A model generated the notes under the pieces. It made no database searches. It saw only the letters and a program-made list of their open reading frames with translations, and was not told the origin of the DNA. DNA of 64,000 nucleotides from Murimonas intestini. GTDB taxonomy: Bacteria; Bacillota; Clostridia; Lachnospirales; Lachnospiraceae. The translations under genes were made by a program, and so were the position numbers. Shown one piece after another: positions 52,976-62,736 of this stretch. Each line of letters starts with the position of its first letter. The first letter of the stretch is position 1. The stretch spans positions 186,001 through 250,000 of the forward strand of contig QGGY01000008.1 in assembly GCA_003148945.1 (NCBI GenBank). Direction: 5' to 3'.

Positions 52976-52993
52976 ATAAAAAATAACCGGAAA

Positions 52994-53042
52994 GGGAGCA
53001 TAGCCTCAGAATGAAACTGACGCTATGCTCCCATTTAATTTT
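52994..53042. terminator. Terminator between the surface protein and the phosphoesterase
   Basis: GGGAGCATAGC (52994-53004) pairs perfectly with GCTATGCTCCC (53022-53032), and the plus strand continues ATTTAATTTT. It lies between convergent genes. Confidence 0.75.
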
Positions 53043-54204
53043 CCCCTCCTGCATCCGGAAAGGTTACATGTATGACTGCAACTTCGCTGTCCGTGCCTAC
53101 CCGCAGGGGCGGCCCCCATGTTCCTATACCTGATGTAACAACAACCTGAGGGCTCTCCTCATTCTTCCTGTAATATCCATAATTCACCTCCAGAGTGATT
53201 TCATTGATCAGGTTAACCGGAAAGAACTGCCCTTTATGAGTATGCCCGCATAAGATCAAATCCGTGCTCTTATCGTATTCTCCAATATTCTCCGGCTTAT
53301 GATCCAGTATGATCCTGGGAATGTTCTCTGCTTCCCCTGTTTCCTCCAGTTCTGTCCTTCTGTCTCCCTGACTGCCAATAGGGGCTGAATCTTTTCTGCC
53401 TGCCAGAATTATCTTGTCATCTATCAGCACCTCCTCATCCTGAAGCAGCTGGATCTGCGCTTTGTCCAGGAATTCCAGCATCCCCTCATATCCCGCTCCT
53501 GCATCATGATTCCCCAGGCAGGCATAGACACCATAGGGAGCATTTATTTTATGAAAAAGTTCCTGAAGTGCCAAAGGATCATCCAGGGCTGTGATATCTC
53601 CGTCAAAAATATCTCCGGCGATACAGACCAGGTCCGGCTCAGCGGCATTAACCGCCTCTACAATTTTTTCCACATGCTTTTTATCAACCACATATCCTAA
53701 ATGCAGATCACTGATCAGGGCAATTTTCATGGAATCCGTTTTTCCTTCAGACTTCTGCAGAACGACCTCATAATTTTTCGTCTGAATCACCGATGCATGA
53801 ATGCCTCCGTAAACACACAATACTGCCGATATAACTAATGCTGCCGTTCCCACTGCAGCAGTTATCCCTCCGGGCAGGGGGACAGGCAGCAAACGGCACA
53901 GCCTGAGTATGAATAAAACAAGATCTGCAAAATTGACAAACATTATCACAAAAACAGCTGCTCCCAGCGCATAGTGGTCCGCAAGAAATACAACTCTTGG
54001 AATCCTGCTGTTTGGGATTCGGCTGAGTACAAACAAAATCATGACAGCGGCCATAATAATTCCGTATATAATTCCAAAAACTAAAGGATTAAAAGCCGTG
54101 AAAAGCGGCCGGAACCAAAGAAAAAGTTTTCGGCCTGCATTTACAGTCAGACCAATAAAGCCTCCTAAAAATATAACTGCCATAAAAATCATAATAATCT
54201 GCAT
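53035..54204 (-). CDS. Membrane metallophosphoesterase
   Basis: This is a roughly 389-residue protein with four or five N-terminal membrane segments (about 5-155) and a calcineurin-like phosphoesterase domain. All metal motifs are seen: LISDLHLGY, AGDIFDGD, LGNHDAG and CGHTHKGQ. It resembles YkuE/YpbG-type enzymes whose substrates are lipid or nucleotide phosphates; the topology places the active domain after the last membrane helix. The Met at 54204 has GAGGAG upstream. The upstream cyclase gene ends 76 bases before it. Confidence 0.9.
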   Translation of the reverse strand: MQIIMIFMAVIFLGGFIGLTVNAGRKLFLWFRPLFTAFNPLVFGIIYGIIMAAVMILFVLSRIPNSRIPRVVFLADHYALGAAVFVIMFVNFADLVLFILRLCRLLPVPLPGGITAAVGTAALVISAVLCVYGGIHASVIQTKNYEVVLQKSEGKTDSMKIALISDLHLGYVVDKKHVEKIVEAVNAAEPDLVCIAGDIFDGDITALDDPLALQELFHKINAPYGVYACLGNHDAGAGYEGMLEFLDKAQIQLLQDEEVLIDDKIILAGRKDSAPIGSQGDRRTELEETGEAENIPRIILDHKPENIGEYDKSTDLILCGHTHKGQFFPVNLINEITLEVNYGYYRKNEESPQVVVTSGIGTWGPPLRVGTDSEVAVIHVTFPDAGGEN

Positions 54205-54280
54205 CCAACTTCGCTCCTCTGCCTGTTTTATAATTTGCATTATACTAGAAACAGCAGAAAATTCAACCGACACTTTTGTC

Positions 54281-55948
54281 TTAACTGTCGTAATCTGCGC
54301 GTACACACCTCCATTTCATATCTGCTTTATTCTGGTACATGGCGTCATCTGCCCGTTTGAATACGTTTGAAAATACAAGATCAGTACTGCTGTTATAAAC
54401 AGCGATTCCCCTTGCAATAGAGAGATGGTTTTCCTGATTTATATGCTTATTATATTCTTCGATTGCGGCCTGGAAATTTTCCAGCAGCTCCTTATAATTT
54501 ACATAGTCGCTGCCTTCCAGGATGACTGCGAATTCATCCCCGCCTACCCTGTATACGGGGCTGTGGGTAAAACTTTTACAGATCAGCTTACATGCATCAA
54601 TGATCAGCATATCCCCAAAATCATGACCAAAGCTATCATTGACCTGCTTAAGGTCATTGATATCTAAAACAACAATTGCAAATTCAGGATGTCCCTGCCT
54701 CATCTGCTCTTCCAGTCTCCGTTCCGTCTCCTTATAGGCTGTTTTGTTCTTCACGCCAGTCAGGGCATCCCTGTATGCCAGGCTGTTTATGTAATCAATA
54801 TACTTTTGCAGATGGTTGACTGTCTGCTGGAAGCTGTCGGATAATGCGCCGACCTCATCCTTTGTCTGCTGGGTGAGAGAAATACTCAGATCCCCCGCGG
54901 CAATCTTCTTTGCCGCTGTATTCAGTTCCTTCAGAGGCTTCACCATCCGTCTTGTGATCAGTACTGTCACAAATACAGCGAGTGTGGAAATAACAGCCAG
55001 TGAGATCAGGATCTGCAGCAGCAGCTGGTTTTTACTTTTATCAATTTCTGAAAATGGAGCTGTAACTGCCAGACGCATTCCATTGCGCAAAGTCCTGAAG
55101 GCCATTTTTTTCTTGACACCATCATTTTCATAAGAAAAGAGGCTGCTTCCGCTTGTACCGTTTTTCAATTCATCCACAAGCTGGACCAGGCTCTTATCCA
55201 CGCTTACCATCGGGCTTTCAAACGGATACGTCTTATGGCACATAATATTTCCCTTGTCATCAGTCAGGAAAGCATAACCGCTGTCATAGATCCGCACATC
55301 ATTTACCATATCCTTGATCACTGTAAAATCAATATCCATCCCTACAACGCCAACTGTTTCATTTTCTTTGTAGATGGGAATGACATAGGAAATCATCTGT
55401 ATATTCAGGTTTTCGTTGGAATACGGGGCAAGCCAGGAAGCCTTTCCATTTTTAACCGGAATATAATACCAGCCTACATGCTCTACATCTGTTGAACTGT
55501 ATTTAGAAAAATCTGTAGGAACAAGCTGCTGAAAACTTCCATTCAGGTTTGTTTTACTCCAGAGCAGTCCGGACGTGGGCGGTGTAAAATCAGGGTTATA
55601 GCGTACATAGACCGCCACAGCTCCCTCTGTATTATTGGCCGCATTTACTGCCACAGATTCCAGCTGCTTTGTAAATTCATCCAGATAAGCACTGTCGTTT
55701 TTCAGGCGCTCTATCCCCGCCAGATGTTCATTCGTATAGTCTGTCAGGGTTTTGACCGACTGCTCGATCCGCGAGAGCAGAGCATCCATCTCACCTGCTT
55801 TTTCGCTGCAGCTGTAATTCATCATCTGGGCAGTATCCTCATCAACTACTTTCTCAGCATTAATGATACCCGCCCCGCCAATGACAGTGGAACATATTAA
55901 GATACAGCTTAAAATTAATATGATAAATTTAGTCTGTATGGACTTCAT
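54281..55948 (-). CDS. dCache-HAMP-GGDEF diguanylate cyclase
   Basis: In 555 residues I see TM1 (about 7-29), a double Cache sensor (about 40-305), TM2 (about 310-332), HAMP (about 334-386) and a GGDEF domain with an intact YRVGGDEFAVIL site. It should make c-di-GMP in response to an extracellular small molecule. The RxxD inhibitory site is absent before GGDEF. AGGGAGG precedes the ATG. It is the last gene of the operon kinase, regulator, lone receiver, cyclase. Confidence 0.94.
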   Translation of the reverse strand: MKSIQTKFIILILSCILICSTVIGGAGIINAEKVVDEDTAQMMNYSCSEKAGEMDALLSRIEQSVKTLTDYTNEHLAGIERLKNDSAYLDEFTKQLESVAVNAANNTEGAVAVYVRYNPDFTPPTSGLLWSKTNLNGSFQQLVPTDFSKYSSTDVEHVGWYYIPVKNGKASWLAPYSNENLNIQMISYVIPIYKENETVGVVGMDIDFTVIKDMVNDVRIYDSGYAFLTDDKGNIMCHKTYPFESPMVSVDKSLVQLVDELKNGTSGSSLFSYENDGVKKKMAFRTLRNGMRLAVTAPFSEIDKSKNQLLLQILISLAVISTLAVFVTVLITRRMVKPLKELNTAAKKIAAGDLSISLTQQTKDEVGALSDSFQQTVNHLQKYIDYINSLAYRDALTGVKNKTAYKETERRLEEQMRQGHPEFAIVVLDINDLKQVNDSFGHDFGDMLIIDACKLICKSFTHSPVYRVGGDEFAVILEGSDYVNYKELLENFQAAIEEYNKHINQENHLSIARGIAVYNSSTDLVFSNVFKRADDAMYQNKADMKWRCVRADYDS

Positions 55949-55985
55949 GGTTTAACCTCCCTGAATGCAATTCCGCTCTTTTCTC

Positions 55986-56360
55986 TCATACGCTGTACAT
56001 CCACTGTTTGAATTTTGTATCTTCCAGAGCTTCATAGACCGCTTCTTTAGTTACAGGTTTTAAAATATAACCTGATGCATTAGTTTTTATCGCCCGCCCG
56101 GCATAGACATCCGTATCAGTTACAAATACTGTCAGGATCGCGGGCTGTACTGCCTCTGCTGCTGCCTGCAGCGCAAAGCCGTCTGCCTGGAACATTGGTA
56201 TTTCTGTAAAGAGAATATCAATGGGATTATTTTTCAGATATTCAATCGCCGGCATAGACTCGGTAAACATAACTATCTCGCTTCCCGGATACGCTTTCCT
56301 CAAAGTCGTCACCAGCCGCTTCAGATCACTTTTATTAGGATCAACTGCCACTATAACCAT
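55986..56360 (-). CDS. Stand-alone receiver-like protein with Glu at the phosphosite
   Basis: The 124 residues form a CheY-like fold without an output domain. Position 53, the phosphoacceptor Asp in receivers, is Glu (DILFTEIPM). The first acidic pair is reduced to one Asp (Asp7, Pro8). The switch Thr (FVTDTD) and Lys (LKPVT) are kept. It cannot be phosphorylated normally, and Glu may mimic the active state. It overlaps the end of the winged-helix regulator by 10 bases and lies before the cyclase. It may bind the regulator or the kinase. Confidence 0.85.
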   Translation of the reverse strand: MVIVAVDPNKSDLKRLVTTLRKAYPGSEIVMFTESMPAIEYLKNNPIDILFTEIPMFQADGFALQAAAEAVQPAILTVFVTDTDVYAGRAIKTNASGYILKPVTKEAVYEALEDTKFKQWMYSV

Positions 56361-57175
56361 TCTGATTTTCCGCCTTTCATTTCTTCTTTTAATCTGATCA
56401 GCTCGCCCACTGTAAATTCAGCCCAGCTGTAATTGGACATATATTCACCCATAAATGTATTAAGCCTGGCCATGTCGCCATCCAGAACCGCATAATAGTC
56501 GCAGTCCACAAGCGTAGTATCCACAGCGATATCCTGCCTGCTCCTGATAATAAGTTTTTCCAGATCCATCTCCCGCAGTGTCTTAGCCAGATCAGACACA
56601 ATTTTCTGGGTATTATTCTGCACTGCCTGATCGTAAGCACAGTCCTCCCACAAAACTGCCGCAAGCTCCGCATAAGTAACGCGGGCTCCCCTGCGGTCGA
56701 TCAGATAAGCAAGACATTCTTTACACTTTGTTCTTGTAAATTTAAGGGGAATAGAGTCTACAAATACTTCAAAAAATCCAAAGGTCTGTATCCTGACCCG
56801 GCACTTGGGCTTATACTCCGGGGGATGACGCAGATTATCAAGCTCTGCCTTAAGATCAGCTGACCTCACTGGTTTTACCAGATATCCGCTGGCATGCAGC
56901 CGGAATGCATCTATCATATATTCAGAATAACCGGTCACAAAGATAATGTTCAGGTACGGGGCGATATCCTTGCATTTTTTTGCAAGCTCTATCCCGTTAT
57001 ACTCACCCATTTCAATATCCAAAAAGGCGATATCTACATGATTATTCTCAATATATTCAAATACGTCATCCGTTTCTGTAAATCCTATAATTACGGCATC
57101 CGGCTCCAGCTTTCTTAAAAGGGATAACATATTTTCCATTGCCAGTCTTTCATCATCTGCTACAATAATATTCAT
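56351..57175 (-). CDS. Response regulator with SARP/winged-helix output
   Basis: The 274-residue protein has a receiver (acidic pair in VADDERL, phosphoacceptor Asp53 in DIAFLDIEMG, Lys in LVKPV). An OmpR/SARP-like winged helix follows (about 125-225; RVRIQTFGFFEVFVDSIPLK, then TYAELAAVLWED) with a short helical tail. It overlaps the kinase gene by 23 bases and the lone receiver by 10. Its receiver is clearly related to the lone receiver in length and spacing. Confidence 0.92.
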   Translation of the reverse strand: MNIIVADDERLAMENMLSLLRKLEPDAVIIGFTETDDVFEYIENNHVDIAFLDIEMGEYNGIELAKKCKDIAPYLNIIFVTGYSEYMIDAFRLHASGYLVKPVRSADLKAELDNLRHPPEYKPKCRVRIQTFGFFEVFVDSIPLKFTRTKCKECLAYLIDRRGARVTYAELAAVLWEDCAYDQAVQNNTQKIVSDLAKTLREMDLEKLIIRSRQDIAVDTTLVDCDYYAVLDGDMARLNTFMGEYMSNYSWAEFTVGELIRLKEEMKGGKSEWL

Positions 57176-58463
57176 TTGTCATTCCTTTCCGCGGCAAAAT
57201 AATCTTCACTGTTGTACCGCAGCCTTTTTTACTTTCTATTTCCATTGTTCCATTACACTGGAACATGAGCCGCTGGCGCACATTTTCAATTCCAATATGA
57301 GTTTTGCCATCGTTTTTACTTTCAAGCGGGTCAAATCCCACTCCATCATCTATGACGGAGATAATGACATTTTCTTCTGCCATTTCACTTTTGATCGTGA
57401 GTGTGCCTCCGCCTTTCTTTTTAATTATTCCCCACCGCACTGCATTTTCAGCTATGGGCTGGACGGTCATTGCCGGCAGTATAAAATCCGTATACTCTAA
57501 TTCCATTACAATCGTAAGCTTCTGGTCAAACCTCATTTTTTCCAGATACAGGTAATCTTTTACATGGCTCATCTCCATCTCAAATGGAATCATTTTTTTC
57601 TGGGCTATCGTATCAAGATTTCCGCGCAGATAATATGCGAAATGCTCCAGAGCTTCTGAAGCCTTCTGAGGATTGCTGTCACAGAGCTGCTTGATCCCAA
57701 GCAGGGTATTGTAAAGGAAATGCGGCTGCACTTGGCTCAGCATGATGGCGGACTTGGAAATCTCCAGTTCCATTTCCCTCAGCTTCTGTTTCTGTGCCTG
57801 ATTGGCCTGCAAGCTTACATATACAAATATGATAGAGATTGTAGTGGCAAGGTACAGCCACGCTATTCCGTAAATAAACATCTGAACAGTCATGGCAAGC
57901 ATGGGCAGAAAAATATAGGAAAGAAACACCCACAATTCTTTCTTTTTAAGTTCCCTGCTGTATATTAAAAGCAGGCTGATATCAACACCTGTTCCAATAA
58001 GCCCTAAAAACTGCGACAGCCAGAACCATTCTCCCCGTCTGTAAATATTATTTTCCGCAAAATCATAATACATATGGTTCCATTGTGATATTATCGTCAA
58101 AATCACTCCTACAGCGCAGAGCCCCCATACAAATCCTGCAGCGCGGCGTGAAATTTTTATTCTTATCGAGAGATACCCCACCAGATACTCGGTGAAAAGC
58201 GCCATTAAAAGATAACCGAGAACATAAACCAGAAAATTGGCAATGTGCACGCCCCAGTAACTTACAGCCGTTGCATGCCCCTTAAAAAGCCATGCTGCCG
58301 CGTCACTTATCAGCAGCAGGCTGTTGCACAAAAGGATCAGGAAAAAAACTTTATCGGTCCTGTTTTTAACATCCCCGCCCATATAAAGGCTGGTTATAAA
58401 CACAAAAGAAAGAATAGCTCCCCAAATTTCAAGAGATACATTTATATATCCTACCGTACTCAT
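57153..58463 (-). CDS. Seven-helix sensor histidine kinase, LytS/YehU-like
   Basis: The protein of about 436 residues begins with seven or so membrane helices (about 8-210). A short coiled coil, a His_kinase domain with QVQPHFLYNTLLGI, and a HATPase with ENAVRWGI and DDGVGFD follow. The Met at 58463 (MSTVGYINV) has AAAGGGA 8 bases upstream; longer frames start with TTG or lie within the site. It is the first gene of a four-gene signalling operon that ends with a diguanylate cyclase. Confidence 0.92.
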   Translation of the reverse strand: MSTVGYINVSLEIWGAILSFVFITSLYMGGDVKNRTDKVFFLILLCNSLLLISDAAAWLFKGHATAVSYWGVHIANFLVYVLGYLLMALFTEYLVGYLSIRIKISRRAAGFVWGLCAVGVILTIISQWNHMYYDFAENNIYRRGEWFWLSQFLGLIGTGVDISLLLIYSRELKKKELWVFLSYIFLPMLAMTVQMFIYGIAWLYLATTISIIFVYVSLQANQAQKQKLREMELEISKSAIMLSQVQPHFLYNTLLGIKQLCDSNPQKASEALEHFAYYLRGNLDTIAQKKMIPFEMEMSHVKDYLYLEKMRFDQKLTIVMELEYTDFILPAMTVQPIAENAVRWGIIKKKGGGTLTIKSEMAEENVIISVIDDGVGFDPLESKNDGKTHIGIENVRQRLMFQCNGTMEIESKKGCGTTVKIILPRKGMTNEYYCSR

Positions 58464-58499
58464 GGGCATCGTCCCTTTCATCAATAGTAGTTATTATCT

Positions 58500-58594
58500 A
58501 TTATACAATAATACACCTCTCTTTTCACATCTTTCTGACAAATTCACTGTATCTGTTTTAGGGAGATACAGAATCAAAAATTAATATTATTATA
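58500..58594 (-). promoter_or_regulatory. Promoter region of the signalling operon
   Basis: Two perfect TATAAT boxes on the minus strand, at 58500-58505 and 58589-58594, lie upstream of the kinase. The first has a 4/6 -35 (GTGAAA, 58523-58528). The rest of the gap up to 58654 is AT-rich and shows no frame. Confidence 0.5.
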
Positions 58595-58645
58595 CGACAG
58601 GGTTCTGACACCAGACTGACAAATATCATTTTTTTGCTCCTGGGA

Positions 58646-58710
58646 AATAAAAAAAGGAGTATCATCCCTTACATGAGCTCAAAAAAATTTCATGTAAGTG
58701 TGATACTCCT
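58646..58710 (-). terminator. Strong terminator of the Opp-GH172 operon
   Basis: Arms at 58655-58676 and 58689-58710 pair over about 20 bases with few mismatches. On the minus strand TTTTTTTATTT follows at once. It lies 40 bases after the last GH172 stop. Confidence 0.85.
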
Positions 58711-58749
58711 GAAAAATGAAAATTCCATAATAAAACAGGATCTGATACC

Positions 58750-59850
58750 TCAGATCATCCAAAGCTCCCCGTCATCCGGCAGCTGTGGAAAGGGCTGTGT
58801 CTCAAGCGTCTGGTACCAGTAAGCCACACTGATGAGGTCATCCCTGCGCTTAAGATACAAGTCTCCTGTCTCCTTCCAGCCCAGATCCTGCAATGTAATG
58901 CGCAAATCTGCATCAAACCGGACCGGGTCCATAATATGCCAGCGGTACATGGAAAAACGCTGCTGGTGGCTGTAGAGTCCGTCGGACTGCTGCACCTGAT
59001 ACATCCCCATAAACGGTGTCGTATATGTCTGATATTTGCCGTCTACCTCCCAGTCATAGGAACCGCCAAAATAATCTTCCGTACCTGTGCCGCAGATGGT
59101 AGGATAATCAGTATCTCCATCGAGATAAAACTTCATTTCCCCTTCTCCCCACCAGTTGCCGGCTCCATTCAGCCCCACAAACAGAGCCGTGCCGACATAT
59201 TGTCCTTTTCCTTTTATACCATCGACGATGGTATGCATTCCGCCTTCCACCGGACAGCTCATCCGAAACTGCGCATGGAAATATGCAGCATTCTCCGGCA
59301 CATCGGTCAGCGCATAATTGATCTGGTAATATGAAGTATAGACATGGCTGCTCCTGTTTTCCACCGTGATCCTGCAATGGGAGCGAAACGGCATGGGCCA
59401 GAAACAGTTCAGTCCCCTGTTCGGATTGACTGCCACAGGAATGGAATTAATGGGATAAAATGGACCCCGAAACGGATCTCTTGGATGGCTGGTCCATCCG
59501 CAGGCAAAGAATTCTGCCAGAGGACATTCCACAGAGGGCTGCTCCTGGTGATCCCAGTAGATGCGGATAATATAGCTCCGTCCGATATTTCCTCCGAACC
59601 ACATACTCTGTATCACTCCCGGTCCTTCAATATCCGCAGCACACAGGGTTTCACCCGGCGCTACATCCACACTGGGAGATATTTTCCAGCCCTTTCCCAG
59701 TTCCCTGGCGCAGTGTGCGCCCGTACCCTGTACCGCCTTCCCTCCCCCCGCTTTTTCTCCGCTAAAATTTTCAGGCGAAATTGATCTTGTCTTTGCGTCG
59801 GAAGTCAGTGCAATCGATCCCAGACTCCCGATAAAATAATTCTGATCCAT
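58750..59850 (-). CDS. GH172 (DUF2961) protein, short form
   Basis: This 366-residue protein is a single GH172 jelly-roll enzyme. ADIEGPGVIQSMWFGG, GEGEMKFYLDGD and ICGTGTEDYFGGSYDW are family segments and contain the conserved Glu residues used in catalysis. Known GH172 members act on alpha-D-fructofuranosides (difructose dianhydride I) or D-arabinofuranosides. The ATG at 59850 has TAGGAGGAG upstream; the longer frame overlaps the neighbouring gene's stop region. There is no signal peptide. It follows a larger GH172 gene in the same operon. Confidence 0.9.
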   Translation of the reverse strand: MDQNYFIGSLGSIALTSDAKTRSISPENFSGEKAGGGKAVQGTGAHCARELGKGWKISPSVDVAPGETLCAADIEGPGVIQSMWFGGNIGRSYIIRIYWDHQEQPSVECPLAEFFACGWTSHPRDPFRGPFYPINSIPVAVNPNRGLNCFWPMPFRSHCRITVENRSSHVYTSYYQINYALTDVPENAAYFHAQFRMSCPVEGGMHTIVDGIKGKGQYVGTALFVGLNGAGNWWGEGEMKFYLDGDTDYPTICGTGTEDYFGGSYDWEVDGKYQTYTTPFMGMYQVQQSDGLYSHQQRFSMYRWHIMDPVRFDADLRITLQDLGWKETGDLYLKRRDDLISVAYWYQTLETQPFPQLPDDGELWMI

Positions 59851-59889
59851 ACTACTCCTCCTAATAGCGTATGCCGGCATTACGCCTTT

Positions 59890-62718
59890 CTATAATTCTT
59901 CCAGATGCCATAGCTGGGCGGAAGCCGCACATATGGGGCACAGCTGCAGACTTACAGGCTCCCGGCCGTCCCCCGGCACTGTCAGGGCTAATTCTGCGCC
60001 ATCGGGACCACTCAGCAGAAGCATAAAATATCCCTCGCACACTTCATTGAGATACCACAGCTGATCCGCCCGTCCATCCCAATTTTCTTTTTTGACTCTT
60101 GGGGGATCCTGGCTCCTGTCAGCAGCCAAAACTTTTCCATCGTACTGATTTATGATCCTGTATTGCTCCGGATGCACCTGTTCCAGCTTCCACCGCTGTG
60201 CCGCTGTATCCACCACATAAAACTGCCGGACCAGCTCATCCGCTCTGCTTGAACCTGCTCCGCCATCGAGAGCAAGTTCTCCCGCTTCACTGAGCAGACG
60301 GTACCATCCCTCTCCCGGATAAAAGTCATCCCTCTCCTGCTCCAGCACTCTGCAAAAGCTTATAGCAGCACTGTTTAGCCCGGTCCCCGGAAACTGGGCC
60401 GGAACCAGTCTTCTACCCACAGCAGAACACAGGCAGATCCTGCCATCGGTAAGCACTTCCAGATCCCACATTTGATCAGGAGTTCCCCTCCACCTTTCCT
60501 GTATCAGAGCCGCTGTCTTCCCTGACCTTTCTGACACTGTCAGCACTTTTCCGCTTCCGCTGTTTACGAAGACCCACTGGGCGCCCGCCAATATGGCTCT
60601 CCAGTTTTGGAATGCCCCTTTTCCTTTTCCCGAAATGATCCGTGTCCCTGCACAGGCAGATGAATACTGTGGCGCCAGAAGCTCCCTGCCATCGAGCATT
60701 TTGTATACTCCGCCGGGTATCAGCGCAAAACTGCGGGCTGCCGACGGCTTTATGGAGAACACATCATACCTGTATTCTGTCCAGTCAGGCGCTCCCTGCG
60801 GCACCTCCAAACGGATATCTAAATACTTCTTACCTGCCGTTATCCATGCTGCGACCGGAAAATCACTCATCTTCCAGCCGGAATAGACATTGCCTCCGGC
60901 CGTATACCATTCCCCCATTTCCTGCCGGTCTATGGATATGCAGGCACACTGGTTCTCCACGGACTGATCCATCAGACGCCGGAGTATGACCCCCTCATTC
61001 TCCGGTGAGATTCTGACCTTGAAGCTGCATGCTCCATGATGGCGCCGGCCCGTATATTCACGGCTCAGACTGCACATCTGGCCTTCATATGAGGATACCT
61101 TTACCTCCTGGCAAAACTCACCCGCACATTGGCAGCCATGCGCCTGTCTGCTCTCACTGTCACCTATATCCAGCCGGTCTGTCTGTTCCATTTGTGTTTC
61201 CTGTCTGCAGTAGCAGAATGGCAGTGTCCAGTAGTCAGCGCTGACCGGGCCGTAGTATCCTTCCGACACCGCACCGCCCCCATGTTCGATACTGACCATG
61301 ATACTGCTGCGAAACTGGATGCTGTCATGTACCATAACGCGGTAAGCAGAGATACTGGGATTAAAATTTATGTCTTCCCTTGCAGTATATCCAGTCAATG
61401 GATTTGTAAAAAATCCCCACCCGCTCCTGCATTCTTCTCCTTCCCGCATATCCAGGAAATATCCGGCTCCATTATAATAATCTTCCATCCCGGTGCCCAG
61501 ATACGCCGGCGCCTCGCTTCCATCAACTGTGACCCGTACATCTCCTTCTTCAAACGTGGGCTCAACTCCCGGCCCTGTAATATTCTGCTGCATTCCGACA
61601 AATTTTCCGCAGCCGCGCCAGTCAAACAATACCACATCAAAGGGATCGTCCTTTGCCACGTGGGTGTACCTGTATACAGCGTTGAAATACCCCCGCTCTT
61701 CCATAGGCCCCGGCAGTTTTGCACACTGTATCTCGAAAAATATCTGTGGAATATCCGCCCCGCTCCGATTGCATAATGTGATAACTGCATTCTCCTGAAA
61801 AGGCATGGGGAAGTATGAATACAGCGTATCCTCCCCGTCAATTCCAAATAAAAGCCCCCTTACAGGATTCTGTATTCCCTTGTCGCCAATCCCGAAAAAC
61901 GGCCCCAGCGGTGCGTAAACATCCGGCTCCATCCGTCCGTCCCAGTGGATTTTCAGCCAGAGGCCGTTTAAATATTCCCGTCCAAAACCAGGATCTGCTT
62001 CCCTGGCAGCCTGGGGAATCCTAATACGGACCGATGATATCTGTCCCGCTTTACGGATGCAGCAGAGCTCCGCACTTTTTTCAGCAGGCAAAGCCAATAT
62101 CCCCGAGTAATACTCTGTTTCTTCTTCCTTTGGATCCTCAGAACAGGCCCGCCACTGTTCCAGTCCCTTGTCTATAGACTGATCCCGGCTCCAGGAAGGG
62201 ATCTCTGTCCCGGCCGGAAACATCTCATAATCCATCTGATAAAAAAAGCCCGGATTTCCCAGCGGGTCCGGGTCTGTACTGATCCCGGTAAATGTCACAC
62301 GCAGAGATGAGGCAAAGGGAAAGGGGTTATAGCTGATCTCACCGCCGGCGCTCTTTGTCCCCTTTTCTGTTATTGGAGAAGCAAAGAAACTGCTGCCGGA
62401 AAAAAATTCATCAAATGTCATGTCGATCTGCGGATCCGGCTGACCATCGAAATAAAACTTTAAATGGTTTTTCTGCCGGTCTATAGAACCTGTCATCCAG
62501 ATACGGTTCAGACATCCCGCCCCTTTCAGGTCACACAGCACATAATCTCCATTACTGTCCTGTCCCAGAAAATTTCTGCTTCGAAAGCCATCGTTGTTTC
62601 CTCCATCGCGCGCGCAGGAGCAGAACTGGCCGCAGAAGCTCTCCGGAATCAGGAGAGGAAGATCTTCAAGCCGGGTCATACGCTCTGTCCCATAAATGGC
62701 TGGCTGTTTTTGCTGCAC
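59890..62718 (-). CDS. GH172 (DUF2961) protein with ricin-type lectin modules
   Basis: The first part of this 942-residue protein (about 1-490) is a GH172 domain: DLKGAGCLNRIWMTGSI, VRVTVDGSEAPAYLGTGMED and NPSISAYR are seen. A beta-rich linker (about 500-690) leads to two beta-trefoil ricin-like modules (about 690-940) with repeated QxW-type ends (PDQMWDLE, QRWKLEQ, ADQLWYLNE, AQLWHLEEL). The start is GTG, with GGAGG 8 bases before it, 18 bases after the ABC ATPase gene. There is no signal peptide, so a lectin-bearing enzyme in the cytosol is implied, which is odd. Confidence 0.82.
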   Translation of the reverse strand: MQQKQPAIYGTERMTRLEDLPLLIPESFCGQFCSCARDGGNNDGFRSRNFLGQDSNGDYVLCDLKGAGCLNRIWMTGSIDRQKNHLKFYFDGQPDPQIDMTFDEFFSGSSFFASPITEKGTKSAGGEISYNPFPFASSLRVTFTGISTDPDPLGNPGFFYQMDYEMFPAGTEIPSWSRDQSIDKGLEQWRACSEDPKEEETEYYSGILALPAEKSAELCCIRKAGQISSVRIRIPQAAREADPGFGREYLNGLWLKIHWDGRMEPDVYAPLGPFFGIGDKGIQNPVRGLLFGIDGEDTLYSYFPMPFQENAVITLCNRSGADIPQIFFEIQCAKLPGPMEERGYFNAVYRYTHVAKDDPFDVVLFDWRGCGKFVGMQQNITGPGVEPTFEEGDVRVTVDGSEAPAYLGTGMEDYYNGAGYFLDMREGEECRSGWGFFTNPLTGYTAREDINFNPSISAYRVMVHDSIQFRSSIMVSIEHGGGAVSEGYYGPVSADYWTLPFCYCRQETQMEQTDRLDIGDSESRQAHGCQCAGEFCQEVKVSSYEGQMCSLSREYTGRRHHGACSFKVRISPENEGVILRRLMDQSVENQCACISIDRQEMGEWYTAGGNVYSGWKMSDFPVAAWITAGKKYLDIRLEVPQGAPDWTEYRYDVFSIKPSAARSFALIPGGVYKMLDGRELLAPQYSSACAGTRIISGKGKGAFQNWRAILAGAQWVFVNSGSGKVLTVSERSGKTAALIQERWRGTPDQMWDLEVLTDGRICLCSAVGRRLVPAQFPGTGLNSAAISFCRVLEQERDDFYPGEGWYRLLSEAGELALDGGAGSSRADELVRQFYVVDTAAQRWKLEQVHPEQYRIINQYDGKVLAADRSQDPPRVKKENWDGRADQLWYLNEVCEGYFMLLLSGPDGAELALTVPGDGREPVSLQLCPICAASAQLWHLEEL

Positions 62719-62736
62719 AGCGATACCTCCATTTCT

